This document shows positions 52,698-61,599 of a stretch of 64,000 bases of DNA, piece by piece (the first letter of the stretch is position 1; every line of letters starts with the position of its first letter). Source of the DNA: Caballeronia calidae (GTDB lineage Bacteria > Pseudomonadota > Gammaproteobacteria > Burkholderiales > Burkholderiaceae); the NCBI RefSeq assembly GCF_900044055.2, contig NZ_FCOX02000038.1, positions 22,755 through 86,754 on the forward strand. The letters are read 5' to 3'. The notes beneath the pieces were generated by a model. It saw only the letters and a list, made by a program, of their open reading frames with translations. It was not told where the DNA came from and searched no databases. A program made the position numbers and the translations under genes.

Positions 52698-53996
52698 TTA
52701 GCGCATGAAGGAAACGACTTTCTCGCCGTGCGATGCATCGACGCCCTGCTCCGGCGTATTCGCATATTCGGCAAGACGTCCGATGTACCACTCACAGAAC
52801 TTCTCGACGAGTCCTTCCGTGAACGGCGAGTACGGACCCGGCTCGTACGCGTTGCTCGCGACGCCGAGCTGCGAATACTCGACGAGCGTGCGGTCCTGAT
52901 CGTTCGTCGCGCGCCACACAGCCGTGAGATTGTCGACGTTGTAGTCGATGCCCTCGCGCGCATCCTTGTGCACGAGCCATTTCGTGCGCACGAGCGTTTC
53001 GCCCGAGGCGAGCGGAATCACGCTGAACGAGACGATGTGATCGCTCATGAAGTGATGCCACGAGTTCGGCTGCGTCCAGAACGACAGACCGCCCAGGTCC
53101 GCGCGCTCGAAGCCGCCGAGCAGCTTCTTCGATGCCACTTTCGCATCGAGCGTCTGCGATTCGCCGTCGCGATCGAGCGGCAGGCGTTGCGTGCGGAAGC
53201 CCGTCACGAGATCGGCGAGGCGCTCAATTTCGGCGGACGGCAGGCACATGGCTTCCCATTGCTTCGTGCGCTCTTCGACGGTCTTCTCGAACGCAGCCAT
53301 GCCTTCCTCGTTGGCGGGCGAGCGCTGATAGCCGAAGCCGTATTCATAGAGCGAAATGGTCAGCTCGGGATGGTTCGCGACGCAGTGATAGCACTCGCGG
53401 TTGTTCTCCATCGTGAGCTTCCAGTTGCCCTTCTCGACGATATCGATGCTCGCCGCGATCTTGCAGTCCTTGAGGCCGTGCGGCAGCATGTACGGCTCCA
53501 TCGCTTCGCGCATCACGGCGAAATCGGCGGGCGGCTCGTCGGCGAGGCAGATGAAGATGAGGCCCGCGAGATTCTGCACGTGCACCTTCTTCAGGCTGTG
53601 CTTGCAGCGGTCGAACTGGTCGCCCATGTGCTCGGCGAACATCAGGTCGCCGGAGAGGTTGTACGTCCAGCTGTGATACGGGCACACGATATTGCCGAGC
53701 GACCCTTTCTCCTCGTTGCACAGACGCGCGCCGCGGTGGCGGCACACGTTGTAGAACGCGCGGATTTCCATATCGTCGTCGCGCACGATCAGGATCGAAT
53801 CGTTGCCGATCTCGACCGTCGTGTAATCGCCCGGCTCGGGAATATCCGGTTCCACGGCAACCTGGATCCAGGTCTTGCGGAAAATCGCATCGAGGTCGAG
53901 CGCGTGAATCTCCGCGCTCGTATAGAACGGCGCCTCGAGCGTATGGCCCTTTTTGCGGCGTTCGATCATCGCGCGAACGTCTGCCGAAACTTTCAT
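52698..53996 (-). CDS. gbcA: Glycine betaine demethylase, Rieske oxygenase component
   Basis: 432 residues. It oxidatively removes one methyl group from glycine betaine, giving dimethylglycine and formaldehyde. The Rieske [2Fe-2S] ligands are C85 and H87 (CRHRG) and C105 and H108 (CPYHSW). The mononuclear iron site is in NNRECYHCVANHPEL with H204 and H209. WTQPNSWHHFMSDHIVSFSV and WLVHKDAREGIDYNVDNLT match the family. The start has GGAGCACACG upstream. A 97-base gap separates it from the ETF gene upstream, enough for its own promoter, probably under GbdR. Confidence 0.95.
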   Translation of the reverse strand: MKVSADVRAMIERRKKGHTLEAPFYTSAEIHALDLDAIFRKTWIQVAVEPDIPEPGDYTTVEIGNDSILIVRDDDMEIRAFYNVCRHRGARLCNEEKGSLGNIVCPYHSWTYNLSGDLMFAEHMGDQFDRCKHSLKKVHVQNLAGLIFICLADEPPADFAVMREAMEPYMLPHGLKDCKIAASIDIVEKGNWKLTMENNRECYHCVANHPELTISLYEYGFGYQRSPANEEGMAAFEKTVEERTKQWEAMCLPSAEIERLADLVTGFRTQRLPLDRDGESQTLDAKVASKKLLGGFERADLGGLSFWTQPNSWHHFMSDHIVSFSVIPLASGETLVRTKWLVHKDAREGIDYNVDNLTAVWRATNDQDRTLVEYSQLGVASNAYEPGPYSPFTEGLVEKFCEWYIGRLAEYANTPEQGVDASHGEKVVSFMR

Positions 53997-54093
53997 CGTG
54001 TGCTCCGTTTTGCGTCACGTCTGGTGCCCCGCCAAACACCTTTGAACGCGGGCTTCTGCTTTCGTATGTGGGTCGTCCGGCCGGGGCCGGAAA

Positions 54094-54852
54094 TCAATAG
54101 TCGACGAGTTGATGCTCGCGCAAATACGCCAGAATCACTTGTGCTTTTTCGACGGAACTCCCTTCAATTACGACGCTGCCGCCGCGGCTTTCCGTCGTCG
54201 TCGCGGACAGCATCCGCGAGTGGCCCGAACGCTTCTCGGGCGCAGCGAGTTTCTTCGGCTTCGCAGTGATCGCGCCGACGCTCCATGCCGTGTTTTCCCT
54301 ATCGGCCGGCGCGGTCGCGGCGACCGGCGCGACATGCCCTTCACGCATGCGCGCATAGGCATAACGCGGCGCAGCATTGGCGAGCGGATGCACGGCGACG
54401 AGCGCGGGCAGTTGCGCGCGCACGCGGCGGCGCAAACCCTTCGGCATGAACTGGCGCACTTCGACGCCTTCCTTCGTCACGCTGACATCCACGGCCGCGC
54501 CGACGAGCGGCACGTTCAACGCATCGGCGAGCTTGTAAGGCAGCGTGCCGCTGTCGAACGCGCCCTCGGCGCGCGTGCCGGTGAACACGAGGTCGTAACC
54601 GGCGAGCCGCTGCGCGAGCGCCGCGCAGGCATCGCCTTGCGTGTTCAGCACCTCGACTTGCGGCGCGCCGAGCGCGAGGTATTCCTGCAACGCAGGATTG
54701 GCCGGATCGCCCGCATGCAGCACGTCGAGCTGCGCGTGATGCGTTTTGGCGATATCGATGGCGATCGTCAGTGCGGCGGCATCGTTGCGGCTGTAGCGCG
54801 CGGTGCCGCTGACCGGATGACGCCCGGTGGAAACGAGAACGGCGATCTTCAT
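54094..54852 (-). CDS. Electron transfer flavoprotein beta-type subunit of the dimethylglycine pathway
   Basis: 252 residues from ATG 54852, which overlaps the stop of the ETF alpha-like gene by ATGA; GGAGTTGCAGC precedes it. KIAVLVSTGRHPVSGTARYS is the ETF-beta start; GYDLVFTGTRAEGAFDSGTL and GVEVRQFMPKGLRRRVRAQL follow. The C-terminal third diverges from standard EtfB and lacks its usual ending. It would pair with the 54849-56009 product to take electrons from DgcA. In Pseudomonas the equivalent genes lie in the same dgc cluster. Confidence 0.87.
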   Translation of the reverse strand: MKIAVLVSTGRHPVSGTARYSRNDAAALTIAIDIAKTHHAQLDVLHAGDPANPALQEYLALGAPQVEVLNTQGDACAALAQRLAGYDLVFTGTRAEGAFDSGTLPYKLADALNVPLVGAAVDVSVTKEGVEVRQFMPKGLRRRVRAQLPALVAVHPLANAAPRYAYARMREGHVAPVAATAPADRENTAWSVGAITAKPKKLAAPEKRSGHSRMLSATTTESRGGSVVIEGSSVEKAQVILAYLREHQLVDY

Positions 54853-56009
54853 GCTGCAACTCCTTCGGCGACATGCGCGGTCTGCACGATCGAACCACCG
54901 TTCGCACGCGCGGTGCGCGCGGCGGCGGCTGCATCGGTCAGCGCCTTGATCGTTTCCTGCGTGTCCGCGACGATCGTCAGATTCGCGCGCTTCGCAATGG
55001 GCGCGCTGGCATCGAGATTCACGGCGATCACATGGCGGCAATCCTTGATGCCCTGCAAATGCTGCACGGCGCCCGAAATGCCGAAGGCGATATACACGCT
55101 CGCCTCGACGGTCTTGCCGGTCGCGCCGATCTGCTTGTCGCGTGTGAACTTGCCGTCGTCGACGGCGACGCGGCTCGCGCCGATCGCGGCGCCCAGCGTG
55201 CTCGCGAGCGTCTCGAACGCAGGGATATCGGTGACGCCGTTGCCCGCCGAGACGATGAAGTCCGCCTCTTCCAGCGCGACTTGCGCGGCGTCCATTTCCT
55301 CGATGCCGAGATCGACGTAAGCACTCACTTTCGATGCCGGCACCAAGCTTTCAGCACTCACCGCCTCGCCCGCGCCGACGAACGGCAGCTTCGCATCGAC
55401 GGCATTGGCTGCAAGCAAAACAACTTCGGGCAAGGCACGCGATGCGATCGCGCGGCCCGCATGGGCATACGATGCGACGTGCGCGGCATCGAGCTCGACG
55501 ACGTGCGTCGCGATCGATACATCGGCGCGTGCGGCGTAGCGTCGGCCGAGATCGCCGTCGCCCGTCGCGTTGTCGGGCATGAAAATGTGCGCGGGCGTGT
55601 AAGCCGCGACGCATGCCGTCAGCGCGCGCACTTCTTCGTCGGGTGCGTAATTGCGCCGGTCGAACGCGGGCAGCTCGATGAAGCGGTCCGCGCCCAGCGC
55701 GGCGGCATCGTCCTTGAACTCGCCGAATGCAACCAGCACGACTTCCGTCTGATCGTCCGCGAGCAGCGCGGCAGCGGCGAGCGCCTGGCGTGCGTGATCG
55801 TCGAGTGCGCCGCGGTCCGTGTGCGCCGCGACGAGCAGCGAGCGCGTCGCGGGCTTCGTCGTGCGGCGCGGCTTCACGGCTTCCTTGTGGCCGCCGTGCG
55901 CGAAATCGAGCACGACGCCATTGCCGACTTCACCGAGCGTGATGCGCTTCAGTCCCGCCGCCGTGACGATGAACGGCCGGCGCGGATCGATTCGTTTGAT
56001 GTCGTTCAT
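54849..56009 (-). CDS. Electron transfer flavoprotein alpha-type subunit of the dimethylglycine pathway
   Basis: 386 residues from ATG 56009, after GGAGTAAAGCC. It has an N-terminal extension of about 70 residues (RPFIVTAAGLKRITLGEVGN) not found in ordinary EtfA, then LLVAAHTDRGALDDHARQAL. The C-terminal FAD domain is standard: FTRDKQIGATGKTVEASVYI, then GISGAVQHLQGIKDCRHVIA and NLDASAPIAKRANLTIVADT. It overlaps EtfB by four bases and follows dgcB by four bases, so the whole set is co-transcribed. It carries electrons from demethylation to the membrane chain via DgcB. Confidence 0.88.
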   Translation of the reverse strand: MNDIKRIDPRRPFIVTAAGLKRITLGEVGNGVVLDFAHGGHKEAVKPRRTTKPATRSLLVAAHTDRGALDDHARQALAAAALLADDQTEVVLVAFGEFKDDAAALGADRFIELPAFDRRNYAPDEEVRALTACVAAYTPAHIFMPDNATGDGDLGRRYAARADVSIATHVVELDAAHVASYAHAGRAIASRALPEVVLLAANAVDAKLPFVGAGEAVSAESLVPASKVSAYVDLGIEEMDAAQVALEEADFIVSAGNGVTDIPAFETLASTLGAAIGASRVAVDDGKFTRDKQIGATGKTVEASVYIAFGISGAVQHLQGIKDCRHVIAVNLDASAPIAKRANLTIVADTQETIKALTDAAAAARTARANGGSIVQTAHVAEGVAA

Positions 56010-56013
56010 GGCT

Positions 56014-57924
56014 TTACTCCAGCGCGGCGGCAACGAGCTCCGCCACGTCGAGCACTTCGGGACGAGGACCGACCACGCCTTCGAGCATCGCGGTGCATTG
56101 CGGGCAACCGACGGCGACCACTTCCGCACCGATCGACTTCGCATCGGCGATACGGATATCGGGAATGCGCTGCTTGCCGGGGATATCGGTCAACGGCGCG
56201 CCGCCGCCACCGCCGCAGCAGCGTGCGCGCATGCCGTGACGCTCCATCTCGACGACCTTGATGCCGATGGTCTTCAGCAGCTTGCGCGGCGCTTCCGTCT
56301 CGCCGTTGTAGCGGCCGAGATAGCAGGGATCGTGATACGTGATCTTCTTGTCGTTGAACACGGCGGCGGCCTTCGGCGAGAGCTTGCCTTTCTCGACGAG
56401 CTCGGCCATGAACGCGGTGTGATGCTGCACTTCGTAATAGCCGCCGAGCGCGCGATATTCGTTGCGCAGGCTGTGCAGCACGTGCGGATCGGCCGTGACG
56501 ATGCGACGGAACTGGTATTGCGACAGCGTGTTCATCAGCTTCGACGCGCATTGCTGGAACGTGGCTTCATCGCCCAGACGCCGGGCGGTATCGCCCGTAT
56601 CCGTTTCCGCGCCGCCGAGCACCGCGTAATCGACGCCCGCCTTGTTCATGACCTTCGCCAATGCACGCAGCGTGCGTTGATAACGCATGTCGAACGCGCC
56701 TTCGCCGGCGATCAGCAGCACATCGACAGGACGTCCCGGCTGCGCGACCTGCACCTGCAGATCCACCGACCAGTCGTAACGCGCACCGATGTCATAGCCG
56801 TTCTGACTGCCCGTCTCACGCAGATTCGCGAGCGTGATCGGACCTTTGCCCGGCACATTGCCTTCGACGAGCGTCTGGTTGCGGCGCATGTCGACGATCG
56901 CATCGACGTGCTCGATCAGCATCGGGCACTCCTGCACGCAGGCGCGGCAGGTCGTGCAGGACCAGATCGTGTCCGCTTCGATCATCTGCGAGATCAGCGG
57001 CTTGGCCGGACCGCCCGAATGCCTGCCGACCGGGATGCCGGGCGTCGGGCTGCCCGCGTATTGCGAGTCGGAACCGCCGACCATGCCGACGACGAGATCC
57101 TGAATCAGCTTCTTCGGATTGAGCGGCTGGCCCGATGCGAACGCGGGGCACGCGGCTTCGCACTTGCCGCACTGCACGCAGGCATCGAAGCTCAGCAGCT
57201 GGTTCCAGCGAAACTCGACCGGCTTGCCGACGCCATATTCCTTCGCATCGAGCACGGGCTTCTTCAGGGCCGTCGGCGGCACGACTTCCTGGCCGGTCTT
57301 TTCCTTGAAGCGCTCCTGACGCGGATGAAACGCGAGATGCAGCAGACCCGCCATCGCGTGCTTCATCGGGCCGCCTTGCGCTGCGCCGAACGTCATCGTG
57401 TACGCGCCCGCCGCAATCAGCAATGCGACGATGATCGCCAGTGCGCCGGACATCCACGATGCGGGCAGCAGCATGAACAGCGCGAGGCCGAGCGCGAACG
57501 AGCCGAGCAGCAAGGGCAGACTGTCCCACGGTCCATGCGACAGACGCGCGGGCACGTTCTTCGCGCGACGGCGCTTGTACACGAACGCCGCACCGACGAG
57601 CATGATGATCGCCGCGATGAAAATCGCCTTATCGAGCCACGGCGAGTAGATCGCAAGACCGTAGTTGATGAAGACGAGCGCCATCGCGAGAATCGCGCCG
57701 CCGGCAGTGGCGACGTGCGTCTTCGCGATATACGGATCGCGCGCCACGACATGATGCAGATCCACGAAATAGCGCTTGGGGATGGTGAGCAGGTTCGCCC
57801 ATCCGTACACGCCTGCCGCCGTCGCGCGGCCTTCACGCCAGTAGGCTGCGCGCTTGAGCAAGGCGAACGCGAGGCCCGCCATCGAAAGCCACAGCAGCGC
57901 GGTGATGACAAACACGGGGTTCAT
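56014..57924 (-). CDS. dgcB: Membrane iron-sulfur protein of dimethylglycine catabolism
   Basis: 636 residues. The N-terminal part has about five membrane segments (FVITALLWLSMAGLAFALLK; GGAILAMALVFINYGLAIYS; AIFIAAIIMLVGAAFVY; then two within 130-176). Two [4Fe-4S] motifs follow: CVQCGKCEAACPAF and CTTCRACVQECPM, then two cysteine-rich CCG-type repeats (HDPCYLGRYNG, ARCCGGGGG, GCPQC) as in heterodisulfide reductase subunits. It probably carries electrons from the flavoproteins to quinone. It lies between dgcA and etfA with very short gaps. Confidence 0.93.
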   Translation of the reverse strand: MNPVFVITALLWLSMAGLAFALLKRAAYWREGRATAAGVYGWANLLTIPKRYFVDLHHVVARDPYIAKTHVATAGGAILAMALVFINYGLAIYSPWLDKAIFIAAIIMLVGAAFVYKRRRAKNVPARLSHGPWDSLPLLLGSFALGLALFMLLPASWMSGALAIIVALLIAAGAYTMTFGAAQGGPMKHAMAGLLHLAFHPRQERFKEKTGQEVVPPTALKKPVLDAKEYGVGKPVEFRWNQLLSFDACVQCGKCEAACPAFASGQPLNPKKLIQDLVVGMVGGSDSQYAGSPTPGIPVGRHSGGPAKPLISQMIEADTIWSCTTCRACVQECPMLIEHVDAIVDMRRNQTLVEGNVPGKGPITLANLRETGSQNGYDIGARYDWSVDLQVQVAQPGRPVDVLLIAGEGAFDMRYQRTLRALAKVMNKAGVDYAVLGGAETDTGDTARRLGDEATFQQCASKLMNTLSQYQFRRIVTADPHVLHSLRNEYRALGGYYEVQHHTAFMAELVEKGKLSPKAAAVFNDKKITYHDPCYLGRYNGETEAPRKLLKTIGIKVVEMERHGMRARCCGGGGGAPLTDIPGKQRIPDIRIADAKSIGAEVVAVGCPQCTAMLEGVVGPRPEVLDVAELVAAALE

Positions 57925-57939
57925 CGTCCAATACCCTCG

Positions 57940-60003
57940 TCAGAAGTCTTTGCAGAGGCGCAGCGAATCGTAGATCGCGCTGTGGATGTTGTGCATCGAG
58001 ATGCAGTCGCCGACGCGGAACAGCAGGAAGCGTCCGTTGCCGAGCGTTTCGCTCAGTGACGGCTGCGGCTGCGACGCGAAGAGCGCGTGCACATCGAGCT
58101 GCCCGCGATTGAGCGACTCGGGCTTGAGCTTCCAGTAGAGCGCGTCGTTCGGCGTGATGCCGTTCTCGATGACGACCTGATCCACCGCGCGCTCTTCCTG
58201 CTCTTCCGTGTACTCGTTGCGGATCACGGCGATCTTCTTGCCGTCTTCCTCGTACACCTTGTCGAGCCAGTAGTTCGGCGTATGGATCACGCCTTGCGCA
58301 TAGAGCCGGCGATAGAAGATCGGGAACGTCGTGCCGCCGGTGTCGTCGGCGACCTTCACATCGGGCGTGACGATCTCGACGTTATTGCCCTTCGATGCGA
58401 TGAAGTCCGCGACGCCCGCGCCCGCATGCGTGGACACGCCGTCATAGACGAGCACGTTCTTGCCCGGCTCGACCTTGCCCGAGAGAATGTCCCACGAGCT
58501 GACCGCAAGACCCTGGTCCACGCCCCACGCGGGCACCTGATTCGTGAACGACGAACCGCCCGTCGCGAGCACGACGATGTCCGGCTTCTCGGCCATGATC
58601 ATCTTGTCGTCGGCGGCGACACCGAGACGGCGATCGACGCCGAGGCGCTTCGTCTCCATGTCGAACCAGCGCACGATGCCGGCCATCTGTTCGCGCTGAG
58701 GCGCCTTCGCGGCGAGCATGATCTGACCGCCCACATAGTCGTTCTTCTCGAACAGCACGACATCATGACCACGCGAACGCGCGACGCGTGCCGCTTCGAG
58801 ACCCGCGGGGCCCGCGCCGACCACGACGACCTTGCGCTTCGGACCGCGCGTCTTCTCGATGACATGCGGCATCGTCTCTTCGCGCGATGTCGCCGCGTTC
58901 TGCACGCACAGCACATCGAGGCCGTTGTACTGACGGTCGATGCAATAGTTCGCGCCGACGCACTGCTTGATTTCATCTTCACGGCCATCGCGGATCTTGA
59001 TGACCATGTGCGGATCGGCGATCTGCGCACGCGTCATGCCGACGAGATCGACCATGCCGTTCGCGAGCAGACGCTCGGCCTGACCCGCATCGCGAATGCT
59101 TTGCGCGTGCATGATCGGCAGCTTCACGACCGACTTGATGCCCGCCGCGAGATGCACGAACGGCTCGGGCGGCAGCGCCATCGGCGGCATGCAGTTGGCG
59201 AGCGTGTTGTGCGTATCCGCGCCGGAACCGATCACGCCGACGTAATCGATGAGTCCGCTTTCGGACATCGCCTGCGCGATCTCCTTCAGGTTCTCGTGCG
59301 AGAGGCCGTCTTCATGGAACTCGTCGCCGCACATGCGCAAGCCGACGCAGAAGTCCTTGCCCACTTCCGCACGCACGGCCTGCAGCACTTCCACGCCGAA
59401 GCGCAGACGGTTCTCGAGCGAGCCGCCCCATTCGTCCGTGCGGAAATTGGTGCGCGGACTCCAGAACTGGTCGATCAAATGCTGGTGCGCCGCCGAGATT
59501 TCGATGCCGTCCATGCCCGCATCCTTCACGCGCTTCGCGGCCGCGGCGAAGTCCTGAATGATGCGCTTGATCTCTTCCACTTCGATGATCTTCGCGTTGC
59601 CGCGATGCACCGGCTCGCGCACACCCGACGGCGACATCAGATGCGGCCAGTGCTCGCCGTGCCATGCGGAACGGCGGCCCATGTGCGTCGCCTGGATCAT
59701 GATGAACGCGCCATGACGATGCATCGCTTCGGCGAGACGCGAGAGCGGGTCGATGACCTTATCGGTCGCGAGGTTCACCGACTTCCACCAGCCTTGCGGG
59801 CTGTCGATCGACACGGGACTCGAACCGCCGCACACGGCGAGGCCGACACCGCCCTTCGCCTTCTCCTCGTAGTAACGGATATAGCGGTCGCCGGGCAAGC
59901 CGCCCGGTTCGGCATAGACCTCCGCGTGCGCGGTGCTGACGATGCGGTTACGCAGGGTCAGCTTGTTCAGCTGAAGAGGCTTGAAAAGGTTCGGGTAACG
60001 CAT
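57940..60003 (-). CDS. dgcA: Dimethylglycine demethylase, OYE-type flavoprotein
   Basis: 687 residues, of the trimethylamine dehydrogenase/2,4-dienoyl-CoA reductase type. An N-terminal TIM barrel (LFKPLQLNKLTLRNRIVST, FAAAAKRVKDAGMDGIEISA, HQHLIDQFWSPRTNFRTDEW) binds FMN, and a C-terminal dinucleotide domain has KVVVVGAGPAGLEAARVARS. The iron-sulfur region reads CVGANYCIDRQYNGLDVLC: three cysteines in the places of the four found in trimethylamine dehydrogenase (second replaced by alanine). It removes a methyl group from dimethylglycine to give sarcosine. A GAGG lies upstream of the start. Confidence 0.93.
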   Translation of the reverse strand: MRYPNLFKPLQLNKLTLRNRIVSTAHAEVYAEPGGLPGDRYIRYYEEKAKGGVGLAVCGGSSPVSIDSPQGWWKSVNLATDKVIDPLSRLAEAMHRHGAFIMIQATHMGRRSAWHGEHWPHLMSPSGVREPVHRGNAKIIEVEEIKRIIQDFAAAAKRVKDAGMDGIEISAAHQHLIDQFWSPRTNFRTDEWGGSLENRLRFGVEVLQAVRAEVGKDFCVGLRMCGDEFHEDGLSHENLKEIAQAMSESGLIDYVGVIGSGADTHNTLANCMPPMALPPEPFVHLAAGIKSVVKLPIMHAQSIRDAGQAERLLANGMVDLVGMTRAQIADPHMVIKIRDGREDEIKQCVGANYCIDRQYNGLDVLCVQNAATSREETMPHVIEKTRGPKRKVVVVGAGPAGLEAARVARSRGHDVVLFEKNDYVGGQIMLAAKAPQREQMAGIVRWFDMETKRLGVDRRLGVAADDKMIMAEKPDIVVLATGGSSFTNQVPAWGVDQGLAVSSWDILSGKVEPGKNVLVYDGVSTHAGAGVADFIASKGNNVEIVTPDVKVADDTGGTTFPIFYRRLYAQGVIHTPNYWLDKVYEEDGKKIAVIRNEYTEEQEERAVDQVVIENGITPNDALYWKLKPESLNRGQLDVHALFASQPQPSLSETLGNGRFLLFRVGDCISMHNIHSAIYDSLRLCKDF

Positions 60004-60063
60004 TGCGATCGACCTCGGAATGGTTTTACATGCAACTACTTTGCCGCGTTGTCTCCGACGCGG

Positions 60064-60597
60064 TTATGCCAGTGGCGACACTTCGAACACGCAGTGATCG
60101 TGTCCCTCGGCCGCGCATTGCGTCTCGACGGATTTCGAGCGCGGGCCCTTCTTCGCGCTGTCGGGCGCGGTATCGTTCACCCAGTCCATCGCGCCGGCGA
60201 ACCAGCCCGCGAACATGTAGCAGAGCTTGCCCTGCTTGCCCGGTTGCTGGAGCACGAACGACGAGTTACGCAGATGAATGCGCGCATACGACGTCGCCGG
60301 ATCGGCTTCGACGATGTCGAACAAGCCCCAGCCGCGTTGCGACAGGCGCTTCAGGTAATGTTCGAACACGGCCATGCCGGCGATGCCGTGCTTCTCCGCT
60401 TCCTTGTCGCACCAGTGATACGCGGACTTGTAGCCGGCCTTGTAGAGAATCTCGGCATACGTCTCGAGGCCGAGCGCTTCCTCGACGGCGACGTGATTGT
60501 TCGTGAAGAAATGGCGCGGCACGTAAAGCATCGGCAGCGCGTCGGTGGTCCATACGCCGGTTTGCGGATCGACGTCGATAGGCAGTTGGGGTTGCAT
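60064..60597 (-). CDS. DUF5943-type protein of the dimethylglycine operon
   Basis: 177 residues from ATG 60597. Proteins of this kind lie next to dgcA in Pseudomonas as well. HFFTNNHVAVEEALGLETYA, YKSAYHWCDKEAEKHGIAGM and ETQCAAEGHDHCVFEVS are visible; the last one, C-A-A-E-G-H-D-H-C-V-F, looks like the V4R (4-vinyl-reductase) cysteine motif, which in other proteins binds zinc or a small hydrocarbon ligand. Its role in demethylation is unknown; it could be a chaperone or a binding partner of DgcA. It is co-transcribed with dgcA, 60 bases apart. Confidence 0.82.
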   Translation of the reverse strand: MQPQLPIDVDPQTGVWTTDALPMLYVPRHFFTNNHVAVEEALGLETYAEILYKAGYKSAYHWCDKEAEKHGIAGMAVFEHYLKRLSQRGWGLFDIVEADPATSYARIHLRNSSFVLQQPGKQGKLCYMFAGWFAGAMDWVNDTAPDSAKKGPRSKSVETQCAAEGHDHCVFEVSPLA

Positions 60598-60627
60598 CGC
60601 AGGGTTCCTTTATAGTTGTCGTTGCTC

Positions 60628-61599
60628 TCAGACGTTCCAGACTTCGCCGAAATAGCGCAGCCAGTTCTCGCCCATCACTTTCTTGATGCGCGATTCGCTC
60701 CAGCCCGCCTTTTCCATCGCGGCGGTCAGGTTCGGAAACTCGCCGATCGTGCGAATGCCTTCAGGGTTCACCACCTTGCCGAAGTTCGTCAGGCGGCGAT
60801 AACGGCCCTTGTCGTGCGTGATCCAGTCGAAGAATTCGGTGCTGTAGCCTTGCGTGAAGTCCGTGCCAATGCCCACCTTGTCTTCGCCGATCACATCGAT
60901 CGTGTATTCGATTGCTTCGAGATAATCCTCGACGGTCGCGTCCGGGCCTTTCTTCAGGAACGGCGAGAACATCGTCACGCCGACGAAGCCGTTTGCATCG
61001 GCGATCTCGCGCAACTGATCGTCGCTCTTGTTGCGCGGATGATCCTTGAGACCCGACGGACAGCAGTGCGAATACGTGACGGGCTTCTTCGAACAGGCGA
61101 TCGCATCGGAAGAGGTCTTCGCGCCGACGTGCGAGAGATCGACCACGATGCCGACGCGGTTCATCTCCTGAATCACTTCGCGGCCATAGCCGGACAGACC
61201 GCCATCGGCTTCGTAGCAACCCGTGCCCACGAGGTTTTGCGTGTTGTAGCAGAGCTGCACCACGTTCACGCCCAGTTCCTTGAACACTTCGATATAGCCG
61301 AGGTTGTCCTCGAACGCATACGAGTTCTGGAAGCCGAAGATGATGCCGGTCTTGTTCTCCTTCTTCGCGCGCAGGATGTCGTCGGTCGTGCGCACGAGCG
61401 TGAGGATTTCGCTGTATTCGCGGATCTGCTGCTTCATCTCCGCGATGTTGTCGATGGTCTTCTGGAAGTCTTCCCAGACCGAGACGGTGCAGTTCACGGC
61501 CGTGACCTTGCCCTTTCTCATGTCCTCGAACACGGAGCGTTCGAACTTCGAGATATTCAGTCCGTCGATGATGATGCTGTTGTCGTGCAGGGTGCTCAT
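60628..61599 (-). CDS. Renal-dipeptidase-like (M19) protein with altered metal site
   Basis: 323 residues, first gene of the dgc operon. The fold is that of membrane dipeptidases: VFKELGVNVVQLCYNTQNLV, IVVDLSHVGAKTS (H157), YSHCCPSGLKDHPRN (H178) and GIGTDFTQGYSTEF. The H-x-D zinc motif near the N-terminus reads D-G-L14-N-I16, so both ligands are replaced, and the bridging glutamate position reads G-F-Q91-N. Three of five family ligands are thus lost. The same protein heads the dgc cluster in Pseudomonas (there also called dipeptidase). It is unlikely to be an ordinary dipeptidase; its substrate is unknown. Confidence 0.85.
   Translation of the reverse strand: MSTLHDNSIIIDGLNISKFERSVFEDMRKGKVTAVNCTVSVWEDFQKTIDNIAEMKQQIREYSEILTLVRTTDDILRAKKENKTGIIFGFQNSYAFEDNLGYIEVFKELGVNVVQLCYNTQNLVGTGCYEADGGLSGYGREVIQEMNRVGIVVDLSHVGAKTSSDAIACSKKPVTYSHCCPSGLKDHPRNKSDDQLREIADANGFVGVTMFSPFLKKGPDATVEDYLEAIEYTIDVIGEDKVGIGTDFTQGYSTEFFDWITHDKGRYRRLTNFGKVVNPEGIRTIGEFPNLTAAMEKAGWSESRIKKVMGENWLRYFGEVWNV

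Noticed and set aside
54077..54090. CCGGCC-GG-GGCCGG hairpin after the ETF beta gene
   Set aside because: It is short, has no T run and may be chance symmetry in GC-rich DNA; not listed as a terminator.
55819..58059. Open frame of 746 codons on the plus strand opposite dgcB and the ETF gene
   Set aside because: Shadow of real genes with strong iron-sulfur and FAD motifs on the minus strand.
58087..60615. Open frame of 842 codons on the plus strand opposite dgcA and its neighbour
   Set aside because: It runs across two clear genes on the other strand and shows no motif.
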